Assembly: GCF_037975245.1 (NCBI RefSeq)
Contig: NC_092576.1
Coordinates: 27,791,611-27,855,610, forward strand
DNA length: 64,000 bases
Reading direction: 5' to 3'
Source of the DNA: Apostichopus japonicus
Lineage: Eukaryota; Echinodermata; Holothuroidea; Aspidochirotida; Stichopodidae
This document shows positions 23,746 through 36,431 of the stretch, in pieces; within the stretch, counting starts at the first letter, position 1; every line of letters starts with the position of its first letter. The notes under the pieces are model-generated. The model did no database searches. It saw only the letters and a program-made list of their open reading frames with translations, and was not told the DNA's origin. The position numbers and the translations under genes are program-made.

Positions 23746-24689
23746 TTCAGGAGTGTAGACAGCTTCCATGGATCTCGGTCAGATCCCCTACAATACAACA
23801 TTGTTAATTTTTCCTATAATTTCGGTTTGGTGGACTCAAAGACTCAAGTTATAAGAAAAGCAAAGCATTTGCTTGTACCATACTAATTCCCATTGGCAGT
23901 TGAGTATTGTGGCAAAATCAAAACATCAAATGCACCTTTCTTCCAAAATTTTTTAATTCCTCCCAAATTTTTAAGATGGGCCAATGTGTCATATAATGCA
24001 CATGTGTATTTGTGTTTTCTTTTCATACACAGTATATATATTTGGAATTTTTAAAGCTTTGCTGTTGCGACGCATGTTTATACTGGTAAGTACCCAATTT
24101 TACAGTTCATTTTGGTGGTTCATTTGGTATATAGGGCATTTGTACATGTACTGACTCTGGTATTTCCTGGCACTGTCCCAGACACGAAACACCCGACCTC
24201 CTACCCACTAAAGCAAATACACACAGTATGGGGTTACCGCTCGAAGGCCTGTTTCACAGAACCCTGGACCTCTCGTGCACAGACATTTGTCGAAAAAGGT
24301 TGCTCCCAAGTGTAGGCTAGGTAATCTGTATAGGCTTCCTCTGTTAGTCTAAATAATCCTGAAAACTTCTCTTTTACCCCCTGTAGGCAAAATGATACTC
24401 CCACAGTTTCACACCAGTAGTAGTGTGTGTATAGTCTTTATTCCTATGATTTCCATTGGATTTTTAACATACAGTATTTGGCCTCACAAAACAACTAACC
24501 TCAAAGTACTGTTCCTTGAAGGTTTGACCCCAGAGCTATTCTGAGGTCAGACACTACCCTGTTGGTTTGGGGTAAATTACAGTCAGCCATGATGCCAAAA
24601 AAAAGAAAAAAAAAAGGGAATAAAAAAGAAAGAAAGAAAACAACTCGGCCTACATGTGGAAGAAAACTATTGAGATTGGTATGTGTAAA
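23746..24689. other. Gene-less region
   Basis: Purine-rich stretch at about 24595-24640. No supported exon. Confidence 0.45.
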
Positions 24690-25735
24690 ATACAGACTGC
24701 AGCAGGTTGCAGACTGCAGGGGATGTTTGAGTCAGACCATGTAGGTTGTTGGTACATAAGTATATTCCCATGGCAACAACATGTGCAGCAGCTGATACAC
24801 AGTATGAAATATAGATTGCTGGTTGCAGACTACAAGGGATGTTTGAATCAGACCATGTAGAAAGAATAGTACATAAGTATATTCCCATGGCAACAACATG
24901 TGTAGTAGCTGATACACAGTATGACATTTAGACTGTTGGTTGCAGACTGCTGGGGATGTTTGAGTCAGACCATGTAGGATGTTGGTACATAAGTATATTC
25001 CCATGGCAACAACATGTGCAGTAGCTGATACACAGTATACAAATATAGACTGTAGGTTGCAGACTACAAGGGATGTTTGAATCAGACCATGTAGAAAGAA
25101 TAGTACATAAGTATATTCCCATGGCAACAACATGTGTAGTAGCTGATACACAGTATGACATTTAGACTGTTGGTTGCAGACTGCTGGGGATGTTTTGAGT
25201 CAGACCATGTAGGATGTTGGTACATAAGTATATTCCCATGGCAACAACATGTGTATTAGCTGATACACAGTATAAAAATACAGACTGTAGGTTGCAGACT
25301 ACAAGGGATGTTTGAATCAGACCATGTAGAAAGAATAGTACATAAGTATATTCCCATGGCAACAACATGTGTAGTAGCTGATACACAGTATGACATTTAG
25401 ACTGTTGGTTGCAGACTGCTGGGGATGTTTGAGTCAGACCATGTAGGATGTTGGTACATAAGTATATTCCCATGGCAACAACATGTGCAGTAGCTGATGC
25501 ACAGTATAAAAATACAGACTGTAGGTTGCAGACTGCTGGGGATGTTGAATCAGACTATGTAGGTTGTTGGTACATAAGTATATTCCCATGGCAACAACAT
25601 GTGTATTAGCTGATACACAGTATAAAAATACAGACTGTAGGTTGCAGACTGCTAGGGATGTTGAATCAGACTATGTAGGTTATTGGTACATATTCCCATG
25701 GCAACAACAATTCCAGTAGCTGATACACATTCTAT
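24690..25735. repeat. Tandem array, about 116-bp unit, nine copies
   Basis: Each copy has GGTTGCAGACT, GGGATGTTTGA, TCAGACCATGTAG, GTACATAAGTATATTCCCAT, then GGCAACAACATGTG and GTAGCTGATACACAGTAT. Copies alternate between a GCTGGGGATG...GGATGTTGG form and a TACAAGGGATG...AAAGAATAG form, so the effective period is about 232 bp. The last two copies are shortened. Long minus-strand frames (SYCVSATTHVVAMGIYLCT) arise because the period is close to a multiple of three. Confidence 0.95.
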
Positions 25736-27420
25736 TGTACAAAATTATACATGGAGACATTGAAAGACCTAATCTTGTTTTCTTAGATATGGATTTGAAT
25801 AAAGCTTCAGACAAAACTGAATAGACCCTTTCACAATGTCTACTTCAGCTGAAATGTAATAGTCATCTTTTAAGCTATACATTATTTTGGTTTAGAATGG
25901 CAGTAATTTTCTAAGAGTACAGTTTGAACCATACTCGAATAGCGGACAAAATTAAGCGAAACTCAACCAAAAATTGCTAAACTTCCTCCATGCCACTTTT
26001 TCGTTTGGGCAATGATGATCTTAACGAAAGAAAACTTTAATTTTACATAATTGTGAAAAACGTTTGTCATTAAATTTGACCAAACTTTTGATAGATAAGT
26101 TCATTTGTCTTTCAGATGTTAATTTGTGTCATTTCGTTATACTGTTTATTAAATTCACTTTCTGAGGAGAAATTTGTGTAGTTGAGAAAAATTTTAAGAG
26201 ACAAAAAAGCAACAAAAGATTTAAAAAAAATGCTTCTTCTCTTAAATTGAAACCAAGTTTTTTGTCCTCATGTAGACTTTGGCATGATCTAGCTTGGAGA
26301 ACACACCAAACAGTGGTCACGGTTTGATCAGACTATTTAATGACCTCTTTTCACCGCTACCCCAAGCTTGGTTGCCAAGACAAACAGCACTGGTGTCACA
26401 TGGTTCAAACCGAAAACTGCAGAATGGGTTTAGTAATGTTGGCATTGCTATGACCAGGCAATGTTATCTCATTTCACAGATTTGTAGTACTTAACCTCAA
26501 CCCAGCCTTAGGATCCTTCGGTAAAACTACAAAAACTGCATATTCGTATCTAGGATACAATCATTTAATCTTATGTACTGCAAGTTTGTGCACCTCCACA
26601 ACAGAGTTGATCATGTATAATATTATATGTTTTATATTCTTGATTCGGAATACCTTTATTTAAAGTCTTCACAGGCAGGCCTACATAATTGCATGTTCTG
26701 GTATCCCATAGGGTTGACATGATTGGTCTACGTAGTACTTTACTGTGTGCACGAGACACCCAGAATCTAATCTATAAGGTTTAGCATTTATTTCATTTTA
26801 GTGTGAACTTGAGGGCAGCAGTTCATCTTTGTTCAGATGAACTTTCTAAAACAGGCACTCCGTAGAAGTCACAACTCGATTCCGTTAAGTGCATGTAACA
26901 GAGAAATTCAAACGTTTACTTTTTGCAATGTTGTTGGAATAAAATGGATTGACTTCTTGCCAAAAGATCTTTGCTCCCCAGCTACCATGATAGCTCCATT
27001 CATCCCTTCCCCCGCCCCTCCCCACATATCACTGGGACGTCATCTATCACCCAGCCTGCTACTTACCAGATATGCTGAACACAAAATCTTTCGCATGTTA
27101 GTGGATTATCAACAAGACACCTCCCCCTATTTGTACATGCTTTTTGCCCTTTGTACCTCTCTCTGATTGGTTGAACATTGAGGTATTGTGTTTGTTCACT
27201 GGATGTCTATGCTGTGTGTATATATATATATGTATGTATATATTTATATATAAATATATTAATTTTTTTTATTTATACCAGGTGTTTAATGAAAAACATT
27301 TTTTTGTTTAATTTTAAGTGTACAGTTGAACTTTGTTCCCTCACAGATTTGTCAGCAAACATAGTAAAGAGTAGTTAGCTTTTCGCTTTGATACTGTTAC
27401 ACCAAAATACCAGAAATAAT
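25736..27420. other. Gene-less region
   Basis: No supported exon. A 66-codon frame at 26294-26494 and a 109-codon frame at 26837-27166 read plausibly but lack splice sites. A short TA tract lies at 27219-27260. Confidence 0.4.
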
Positions 27421-28640
27421 GTACATATTATGTACAAGTTTTTGTGTACCTCTGCAGAATTCCCCTTACCCTTTGCCCCCTGTCCCTTCCACTTCTTCCT
27501 CTAGTACCTGTCCGCTTTCTTCCATCCCCTATCCTCCAGGCCCACCACTATTAGTTATGGCCCCCTTTCACTCCTCCACCCCCTCCCCTCCCCCTTTCCT
27601 TCGCTCAAGGCCAACCAACACTACTAGTTGTGCTGGAAGGAGCAGCCACAGTTTGTTTGCCTCTGTGATCCAGGCCGAGGTCAATATTTTTTGAAATACA
27701 GTTTGTAGATTTAAAAAGCCCTACTAGCAAAAAGTGAACTTTCTTCCTAAATTCATATAAGGTTGCCCTGCGCAACAAGTTGAGTTCCCCGGAACAGGAT
27801 TACTGTACTTCGTCAAGGGGAGTTCGTTTGACCAAGCGTTTGCTTTGCTATTTTGTAACTGGATTTGCTACGCAGTCGTTTGGTACTGTGTAAGTACAAT
27901 ACTTGTTAATTATCAATTGAAGAGTTTTCTGTAACATTAAGGTTGGTTGGTTGGTAGTGTGAGAAATTGTGGGTCCATCTGATGATACTTGTAAGTTTGT
28001 TGAAAAGTGCCTGAAAATGCCTGAAATTACATCTTGAAATATAATATAGTCTAGATACAACTTGAAATGGCATTGAAAAAAATTGTGGAAAACTTTTCAA
28101 TTTTTGCTTAGGGGCAAGAAAGTAATCATTTTCTTATGGAGTGCTTCTCAAATGGTAAAAAGGAGAAGAAGAAGAAATTTGCAATTTGAGAGGGGTGTCA
28201 TAATTTAATCGAGATTTTTATTCTCATATTTAGGAGGAATTTCATTCTTTTTACAATTTCTATTTTCAAAAGTCGGACCGATTCTAGCAAAAATATATAT
28301 TGAAGAAAAACTTCATAGCAAATTTATGCATCTTTTAGCTTAAAAATTGCAAATTTTACCAAATGCATCCTTCTTTATTTCATGGAGTCCTAGATGATCC
28401 TCTTATCACCAGGACAGTCATGCTTCTATCGGCTCTGTCCTTAAAGGAATCACCCCCCCCTAGGGTGGATGACCTCCCCCCTGGTCCTATCTCACCTTCC
28501 CTTTGTGCACTCTCAAGGTCCCCATTTTCTTTGGTCAGTCAAGGGCTCAACCCCTGCTTTATCTATTTATCTATATATGCAGGAAGATGTGTACATGTAA
28601 GAATGAAAAAAGCCTAGCCTGTTGCCAGAAATTTAGTGTC
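27421..28640. other. Gene-less region
   Basis: A pyrimidine-rich stretch at about 27460-27600 explains a Pro/Ser frame. AT-rich otherwise. Confidence 0.45.
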
Positions 28641-29024
28641 CCAAAATGTCTAGACTTTTTTAACCAGGAAGAATAGAAGGGGAAATAAAAAAAATACCAA
28701 AAGGAATTTTCAATATACATGTTTAATAATCGTGAATAATTGAAATGAAAAAAAAGAAGAAAAAAAAGAGCAGAAGGAATTTTCAGTTTGATCATTTTAC
28801 CTGTTTGAATGGTGTTTGGTATTCGTCCCAAAATATGCTAGATACATAGTCAAATAACGGTCCACGTCAAAATGGCTACACTCTTTAACCAGGAAGAAAA
28901 AGAAGGGGAAATAAAAAAAAATACCAAAAGGAATTATATCAGTTTGATCATTTTACTAATACTTGTTTGAATGGTGTTAGGTATTCGTCCCAAAATATGC
29001 TAGAGTCGTAGTCAAATAACAGTC
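28641..29024. repeat. Tandem duplication, about 225-bp spacing
   Basis: Copy 1 (about 28641-28863) and copy 2 (about 28868-29024) share TTTAACCAGGAAGAA, GGGGAAATAAAAAAAATACC, AGTTTGATCATTTTAC, GTATTCGTCCCAAAATATGC and AGTCAAATAAC. Copy 1 has an extra purine-rich insert. Confidence 0.85.
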
Positions 29025-29651
29025 ATTCATGCTCCACATTCAACAAATATATTTTGACTGTACTGTGTGTATGCCACCTTCAAAGTATGAAGATTCTTGA
29101 GCTGAAGTGAGATTTTGAAATTGTCTAATTTTAACATTCCTCAATGTCTGGGAGTAACTGAGAGATGGAAGAACCACCAGCAAAGTACTTTTGAATTCTT
29201 CAAGCAAGTTTTTGTTTGCTTAAAAATTTCGGGCCAATATCGATCAATAATTGTTAAAAGTTGTCACTGTTCGTAACTTTAAATTTTTTTTTTTTTTACA
29301 GTATAGAATCTTCTAGTTTTGACCCAACTATAATATCTAGCTTTACGATTTTAGAGCATTTTTGGGTGTTGAACAACTCCCTCATATGTCTAAGGAAATT
29401 ATATATTAATTATATAATATTATATATTATATAATATTAATTATATATTAATATTAATTGATTGGGAAGTACTGTACTCTATCACCGGTTACAAGTCATG
29501 AGCAAGGGGGATGGGAGATTGGGAAGCCATTTTGTCCATTGATGTGTGATGTCATAGTGTCACCAGGAGGTATGATGTAATATCGTCCCTTTCCCTTCGT
29601 TTCATCCACGTGACAGTAAACAGCGTTTGCCACTATTAATTTCGCTCCACG
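29025..29651. other. Gene-less region with AT palindrome
   Basis: At 29399-29460 a nest of TATATTAATTATATAATATT words is almost fully self-complementary and could extrude as a cruciform. No gene seen. Confidence 0.5.
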
Positions 29652-29730
29652 CTTACCTGTCTCCCCACAACCTTAGCACTCTCGTTCTACCGTGCCTTAT
29701 AAAGTCCATGATAACCTTTTAACACTGTGC
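29652..29730 (-). repeat. Dispersed repeat family, copy B
   Basis: TTACCTGTCTCCCCACAACC then GATAACCTTTTAACACTGTG match copy A at 13969. On minus it ends GGGGAGACAG|GTAAGC, a good splice-donor consensus. Confidence 0.6.
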
Positions 29731-31897
29731 AAGTTTGAAGTTACGGGAAGGGTATGGAAGATGCGATGGGATTTGGGGGGGGGGGGGAGTGGGGCAGGAG
29801 GAGTTGGGAAGACTGTACCCCTCTCACGTCCCCCAAATGTTTGCTGATTGGGATTGAGAGCATATTAAATACATTTCTTTACTTTCAAGGTTTGTGTATT
29901 TTATGTCCTAAATGTCTTATGTCTTTTATGTCTTTTATGTTTTTTATGTCTTTTATGTCTTTTTTTTCTCTTTGAATGTCTCAGCTTAAATGTCTAACAA
30001 CTCCTCTGTCTTTTTATAAATTCTCTCCTTTGCTACCTTCCCAACAAAAAGTTTTACAGTGCTTTTTTGATTAATTACATCACACCACCAACCTGTCATT
30101 CTACCCTTGAAGTTACCTCAGAACTTTTTTCTCTCACATTTTAAATACCATAATAAGGTCATTAATAGGATGGATATCATGCCAAGATTGATTTTAGCAC
30201 AAAGAGATTTGAGGGGAGGATGGGTAGAATTTATTTTAGTAAAAGGATGATCATAGAGGAAAGAACATTTAATTAGCTCTGTAATTATTAGGTTGTTGTC
30301 TTTCGTCTTTTGTCCTATAGTCATGTTTTTGTCTTAAGTAGAATTATACGGGAAGAAAGAAAATAGAGAAGGAAGACGATGAAAACATTATCAGTAAATA
30401 AATGATTTTGATAAAAAGATTTAATCCCATGAACAGAAGGATAACAGAAGAATTAAATTAAATTTGTCGATTATTCTTGCAAAAGGATCTAAAAACATAT
30501 ATATAAATATATGCGTCGTAAAAATAACTGCTGATTATTATCATTATTATTGTTATATATAGTCACTCCAAGATTCCAAGGATCACTCCAAGATAAATGT
30601 ATGTCGTCCAGTTACAGAGTTGTTGACAATTGATAATTCATAATCATGGACGTTAAATATGAATCTAAGAGACTGACTTCGGTCAGCTTGCGGCCATAAG
30701 CCAATGATGGCTTCTTCGCGAGTTCCTGCTTGCAGGAGGATCTTAAGTACATACATACTGTACACACATATATATGTGAAAATTAAGGTACTCATCATCA
30801 GAGAAAAAACTGGTTGTAACCTTTGGGTAGGTGTACCTGTCATCAGTGGGAAGAGAAAGTATCAGTAAGATAAGGTTCTGCTAACAAGAATTAAGAAAGA
30901 AAAAAAAAATAATAATTTGAGAAAACTTTCAGTTAAGGTTTGGTCAAAGATCCCGGCCAAAAAATTGGTTCTGCAGAAGGGTTGTTACAGAATGAGTAAT
31001 AGGATGGGTGATTTTAGTTCAAGGTGATCATTGCAATCGTTACCCTCCTGATCCTCTCTCACCTTGCCCGGGGCCATCCATCGGTTCCTTTGGCCTTCCC
31101 AGAATCTTGTCTCAGTTCACATCATTGGATAAGGCCAAAAGTCTCCTTCTGGGGAGGAGGAGTGTTTGGTTGTCCTCTGAAAAAATTTTTCTGTGGTTTC
31201 ACAGGATCTATGGTTTTTGTAACTTGAGAATCTGGGTCAGGGAGAGGAGAAAGCCAATTTTTTTTTTTTTTGGTAGGTCCTGAAAAAAAATGTTTCCAGG
31301 ATATTTCTGATATTTGTGCTAAATAGAAAAGGTCATCTAGGCAAGTTTTGTAGTATCTGGGAGATATAGTTTAATTAAGAGGTACCGTGAGGTTGGTCAT
31401 ATGGTTGTGTGGTGATGCGGTTTGAAGTATACAAAGAGGCTGCTACATAATATGGTAATATATATTAAAGGAGCTCTATAGATGTAAATCATACTACCAT
31501 ATAGTGGCTACAAAATTCACCGGATAAAGTCAAGTTTTTGCCGGCATTTTTCCTTCCAAATACAAGCAAACCATGCGGTTACATTATTTGTATCATACAT
31601 GTACTGTACAAGCGTTTGATATCAGCGAGCCCAATAATATTTGCCATTAATCTGCGTAAATGTGTACTTACTATGAGACATGGAAGAACAGGCTAAGGTC
31701 AATTGTGTTATACATGAGTACCATTAAATATCTTTTTCCCATTATTCAGATACATTTTGTAACAGTTTGTTCAGAGCATGCCTCCAGGCCTCATAGACTA
31801 AAAACAGAAAAGGAAAGGGTCGGAGGACAGAATGAAAAAAGACAAAAAAACAAGAAAGGAAAAAAACAGAAGGGGGGGGGGAAGGGGGAGAATTTAC
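29731..31897. other. Gene-less region
   Basis: Holds a G-run at about 29776-29787, a 10-bp TTATGTCTTT repeat (about seven copies, 29884-29965) and a G-run near 31871-31879. No supported exon. Confidence 0.45.
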
Positions 31898-32111
31898 CGG
31901 AGTTTGAGGTAAAGTACGTTCGTCTCCGGTGCTGCGAAGTTACGGCTGGTTGGCCACCCTCCTCCATATCTTTAAAGTGACATCTCCATGCATTTGGAAT
32001 TAGCGAAGGATTCCCCAAGCGAGCCACGGATGAAGTCATCGGGGCCTCCTTTCCGCATGTCACATCTTTGTAAAACTCGATATTGAAAAAATTTGTCGCG
32101 ACCAGAATCAT
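31898..32111 (-). CDS. Candidate first coding exon, unknown protein
   Basis: Reading minus, an ATG at 32111 follows a CTCTCT pyrimidine tract. The frame is open for 71 codons to a donor CCG|GTAAAT (GT at 31896-31897). The peptide begins MILVATNFFNIEFYKDVTCG and includes SVARLGNPSLIPNAWRCHF and DMEEGGQPAVTSQHRRRTYF. The stretch is richer in CpG than its flanks. I recognise no domain, and the frame continues as Phe/Pro-rich translation of a simple repeat beyond the donor. It could also be a 5' UTR or chance. Confidence 0.22.
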
Positions 32112-32300
32112 TTCAGTGAGGAAGAGAGAGAGAGATATAGAGAGAGAGAGAGAAAGGGATGGACGTGGAGAGTACGTTCTTGAATGTCCGCCGCTGTTTA
32201 GTCGAATTTGAAAATCATGATCGGAGAGAGGGTCCTTGCGGGGGTTGCCTAACAAGAGACGGAGAAAGAGAGAGACAGAGAGAAAAGAATAAAACCCCAA
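32112..32300. repeat. (GA)n-rich blocks
   Basis: GAGAGA runs at about 32123-32156 and 32255-32283, separated by a CpG-containing stretch. They cause the Ser/Leu-rich minus frame. Confidence 0.8.
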
Positions 32301-33189
32301 AATCCCAAGCCTTATCTGACGTCGGCTTATATTTTATTTAATGACAAGAATTAAGAGAGGCCGTATCAGTCGGTCGGGGGGAAGGACGAGAATTCGTGGA
32401 CGAAAAGAATACAGAAGAAAAAAAAGGAGGGGGGGTGGAGTTGCATAAACGTAAGTTCCATCAGGAACCTCTGGGAATTATCTCTCCCCTTTTTTCCTGT
32501 TTTTTCTTCTTTTTCTTGTTTTAAAGTTTTACAACGGACTGTTGCCCAAGCATAGCCTGCATTGTTCATTTATGCCATCTAGCCATCATCACCATGTTGC
32601 AGTGGTTGCCATGGCAATGCAACTGTCAAGGATTAATGTTGTATGCATTTGAGCATTTTAATAAGATTATGTAAAAGAATTAGGCCAAAAGCTTTCAAAT
32701 GGCATATTATATAAGGTTGGCACCCCATAGGGGATGAAGAAAAAAAGAGTATTTTCTCAACATGTCGTTGGGTAGATTTAGGTCCTCCTTTAACCAGCTA
32801 GTCAGAGGTACAAGGTACAATATTAGTTTTTGACTATTAGTGGGTTATCTTTTAAATAATTATATAAAAAAAAAAAAAAAAAAATATGTAAATAAAAAAA
32901 TATTTTTACATAAAAATTTATGTAAACGATTTTGGTTCGTGCGCGAGTGTCATGTGGATAATACATTTTGTAAAATAGTTTGTGAGGAAAGATTAGTCAG
33001 AATAGAAAAATAGAAGGTCATTAGTTGACTTGTTAATTAAGTAAATGTTTATTCATATATGGTGAGAGATATGTCGAGAAGGTTAATTTTGTTCGTGGGA
33101 TGAAAAATTTTGTAAACTGGATTTGAAGAAAAAAAAAAAAATCGTTGGATTGAAAGAGTGTTGTCGTGTACCAGATTAAAGTTAGTCTA
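32301..33189. other. Gene-less region
   Basis: G-run near 32430, A-run near 32867-32884, and an AT palindrome TTTACATAAAAATTTATGTAA at about 32905-32926. No gene supported. Confidence 0.45.
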
Positions 33190-33790
33190 TGTTCAGTGCT
33201 TAATTGTATTTTTTATCATATTCCAGCATAATCTCCTGTGCTCAACATGCACTTACTATACTTGTGGATTTGTACAAGTTTGTACTCCGACAATGTACAC
33301 AGTATTTTCAAAATCTAGCATATATATACGTGTACTCGTGCAAGATATGTTAAAGATAGCTTGCTTTTAAAATAATTGGCTCATAAATACTCATTGAGAT
33401 AAAAGATTATGATGACTTCTACTCATAATTGGCTGAACCTCTGCTCATATTGTACTTTTGGATTTGCGCAAGTTTTTGTACTCCGACAATGTACACATCA
33501 TTCTGAAAATCTAGTGTATACATGTACTCCTGCAAGTTATTAAGATACCTTGTACACAATTGGCTGTACCTGTGCTCATGCTGTACTCTTGGATTTGCAC
33601 AAGTTTGTACTCTGACTGTTCACAGCATTTTGGAAGTCTATATAAATGTACTCATGCAAGATAGTAAGATGGCTTGTACTCAATTGGTTGTAACCGTGCT
33701 CATACTGTACGTTTGTTGATTTGCACAAGTTTGTACTCCTGTGTACAGAGCCTTTGGAAGTCTAACATATATTTATTCGTGTAAGATTAA
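33190..33790. repeat. Tandem array, about 125-bp unit, four diverged copies
   Basis: Copies share AATTGGCTG, GTGCTCATACTGTAC, TGGATTTGCACAAGTTTGTA, ACTCCGACAATGTACACA, and TGTACTCATGCAAGATA. The first copy is longer. Divergence between copies suggests age. Confidence 0.85.
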
Positions 33791-34235
33791 AAGGAAAATA
33801 GGAATTCAAAAAATTCTGTCTATAACAGAGAAAAGCCTGAGAGTACCATATCTGTGTGACTTAAGGTGATAAATTGCTCACCAAAGTCCAAACCATGGTC
33901 CACCTTGGCTGAATGTAGACTCTCCTTTGGGGACCCATTTCTGTGTCGTGGCACTGGGGCCCTATTGCTCCTTGCTAGGCCACTGTCAAAAATTAAAGTA
34001 CCCAATAAAAAGTGATTGGAAGTAAAACAGCCAATGTTTTGGTTTTTGCAGAGCTTTTAAGCAAAACTAGTTCTTCTTCAATGCATGATGATCATGACAT
34101 AGTAGAACTCCCAAATTTGTCATCTCTCCTAGTGTTTATGGTGCTTGGTCGATTGGAACTTAATCGATCGGCTAGATGGATCTGATGGTGCGATATGGTC
34201 AGGTCCACTGCATATTAATGGAGGTGGCAGGCGTA
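33791..34235. other. Gene-less region; possible degraded retroelement end
   Basis: On minus, 34025-34110 reads TTGAAGAAGAACTAGTTTTG, then AAAAGCTCTGCAAAAACC and AAAACATTGGCTG. The layout loosely recalls hammerhead-like or 3' ends of some retroelements, but no intact core exists, so no element is called. Confidence 0.3.
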
Positions 34236-34528
34236 TAGATATATGTATATATAAATATATATATATATAGGTGTGCAGTGAGCCCCTAATGGTACAGTAG
34301 ATGCGACCATCATAACCACCACTAGTAAGCTAGGAATGTGGGTTGCCTACCCATAGGTATGTATGGAATTCCAGTCTCAGACTGTATTCTCAAGGCCAAC
34401 GAGAGTTTTGGGACTCTTTTAAAATCTAAACCTGACATGCTACATGGCTGTGTGTGCTCGTAGGTAGTAAATTCTGTAATCCAGGAGGCCTTTGTCTTAG
34501 ATACATAAATGATGAAAATCTCTTGGGT

Positions 34529-34561
<33 letters not shown>

Positions 34562-34608
34562 CATGCAAAATTCAAGTTTTGTGATGTTTAAAAAAAAAAA
34601 AAAAAAAA
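34236..34608. repeat. TA tracts and A19 run
   Basis: TA-rich tracts at about 34238-34270 and 34528-34562 and a 19-bp A-run at 34590-34608, with unique DNA between. Confidence 0.85.
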
Positions 34609-35120
34609 CTTCACTTCTTTATTTTATGACCTATAGCTAGCCTATGCTCCTTCAAGTGTAAACCAGGGTTGGATCTATTGTCATGCTAGCTGTATATTTG
34701 AGCATGATCCTTTTACTGTGGCATTTGTGGTTTTGTTTTGTTGTCATTGTTTTTCCTCCCGTTTATTTAAAGGGAGTAACTTGTTTATTTTAGAATTGGC
34801 CGAACAGTTACAGTAGGCTCTCAAAGTTATTGTTGTTAAGTATTTTGAAACAAATATTTGTACAATATATAAGGCTACTGGAACACACTCTGTATCTAGT
34901 TTTCATTCACTGATCAAAAATTCCCCAGAATCGTCGCAAATATCATCCGATGCCGATATCGCAGGTCGATTATAGCTGCAATACTAATTTTAGTGCTAAA
35001 AATTATGATTACCACAACTGTTTTTTTGCAACAGTTAAGGCGATAAAATTGTATGTCACAGTGTTTAGCTCGTAAATTATAGAAAGCGGAAGCGTGCAGT
35101 AGGTGTGGAGATGGTTGTGT
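34609..35120. other. Gene-less region
   Basis: Nothing identified. Confidence 0.4.
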
Positions 35121-35190
35121 GTGTAATGGGGGGGGGGAGAGGGAGGGGCAGAGGGAGGGGCAGGGGGAGGGGCAGGGGGAGAGAAAGGGA
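35121..35190. repeat. G-rich tract (GGGAGGGGCAGA units)
   Basis: GGGAGGGGCAG occurs about four times. Potential G-quadruplex. Confidence 0.85.
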
Positions 35191-35334
35191 ACTGGAAGTA
35201 CCTCTTTAATTGTTTGGGGTTATCTGAATTTCATTAGCTATGTACAGGAATTGTAACTGCACTGCATTAGAATGATCATTGCTCTGCTTCGAGTAACATT
35301 TTAACCGCTTGTGAAGCAAATTCAAAACAGAAAT

Positions 35335-35640
35335 TCAGGCCCAAATTTACGAACGAATTAAATCGTGGGCGTCCAAAATCGGGATGTGAAAGGGTGAAGG
35401 GGGTGCAGGTGGGGAAGTGTTCGCAAATGCGTGGTGCTCTCCCAAGCAACGGTTTAAAATGTTGCAGAATATCGGTCCAACTCCCGCCAACATGAGGAGG
35501 TATCGAGGTCGCCGATAATTGGCAGCGTTATTTTTAGACCGAGGAGACAAAATGAAATTGACGGGGCACGAGGGTGTCGATCGCCGATGCCCTGAAATTG
35601 AACTGTTACATGGACGACGTGTGTGGTGTTAGCTGTCGAA
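35335..35640. other. CpG-richer patch, possible regulatory or exonic DNA
   Basis: CG dinucleotides are clearly denser here than in flanking DNA. A minus-strand frame (35347-35550) reads ANYRRPRYLLMLAGVGPIFC but has no confirmed splice sites. Could be promoter, exon or a GC-rich repeat. Confidence 0.25.
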
Positions 35641-35660
35641 ATGAAAAGTTCTAGTTTGGT

Positions 35661-36430
35661 TTGGTGAGCTGCCAGATGTATAGAAAGCAGACTGGCAAGT
35701 GTGGATTGATAAAAATTTGATGACTCGAGTCAAAGTCCTATGGTAGTGTGTGGGCTATAAAAACAGCAAGAAGAGGGTATTAGTTACAAGCCAATTTTCT
35801 GACTGTATCTCCAATGCTTGGACATTTGGGTCGTCATCAATGGCTAAATCAATGTAATCGATTGATCAATTAATCTTGAGTGAATTCCATCGTTAAGTAA
35901 TTGTAGGCGAATAATTCAAGTCCCCAAATTTGTTTAGCCCCTCAACTTTGTCCCCACATTAAAATACTGTGGTTCCCTGTGTACAAATACAGCATCTTTG
36001 CACTTCACAGCAATTTGCCCATTTTGCATAGCAATTCGAAATGAGAAAAAATGAGAAAAATGAAAAGAGATTGGTGAGCTGCCAGATGTATCGAAAGCAG
36101 AATGGCAAGTGTGGATTGATAAAAATTTGATGACTCGAGTCAAAGTCCTATGGTAGTGTGTGGCAGTGTGGGCTATGAAAACAGCAAGAAGAGGGTATTA
36201 CTTACAAGCCAATTTTCTGATTGTATCTCCAATGCTTGGACATTTGGGTCGTCATCAATTGCTCAATCAATGTAATTGATTGATTGATCAATCTGGAGTG
36301 ATTACATTCAAATCGAGAAGTGATTGTATATAGGGAATGAATCAAGGGTCCAAATTTGTTTAGCCCCTCAACTTTGTCCCCACATTAAAATACTATGATT
36401 ACCCTGTGTACAAATACAGCATCTTTGCAC
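35661..36430. repeat. Tandem duplication, 410-bp period
   Basis: Copy 1 (35661-36070) and copy 2 (from 36071) both start TTGGTGAGCTGCCAGATGTA and share GACTCGAGTCAAAGTCCTAT, GCTTGGACATTTGGGTCGTC, TTTGTTTAGCCCCTCAACTT and CCCTGTGTACAAATACAGCA. Copy 1 ends in about two units of the 21-bp repeat, whereas in copy 2 that part expanded into the array at 36432. Confidence 0.92.
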
Positions 36431-36431
36431 T

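Noticed and set aside
24667-25473. Minus-strand frames up to 139 codons (HVVAMGIYLCT)
   Set aside because: Repeat translation of the 116-bp array. Frames start and stop within copies.
26837-27166. 109-codon frame
   Set aside because: No splice support or recognisable domain; partly C-rich composition.
30785-30850. Minus-strand CTGATGA words near 30790 and 30840
   Set aside because: Tested as hammerheads: no GAAA box, no stem II and no cleavage triplet in register.
34025-34110. Possible degraded retroelement or hammerhead end on minus
   Set aside because: GAAGAAG and AAAACATTGG words are suggestive, but the CTGATGA and GAAA core is absent.
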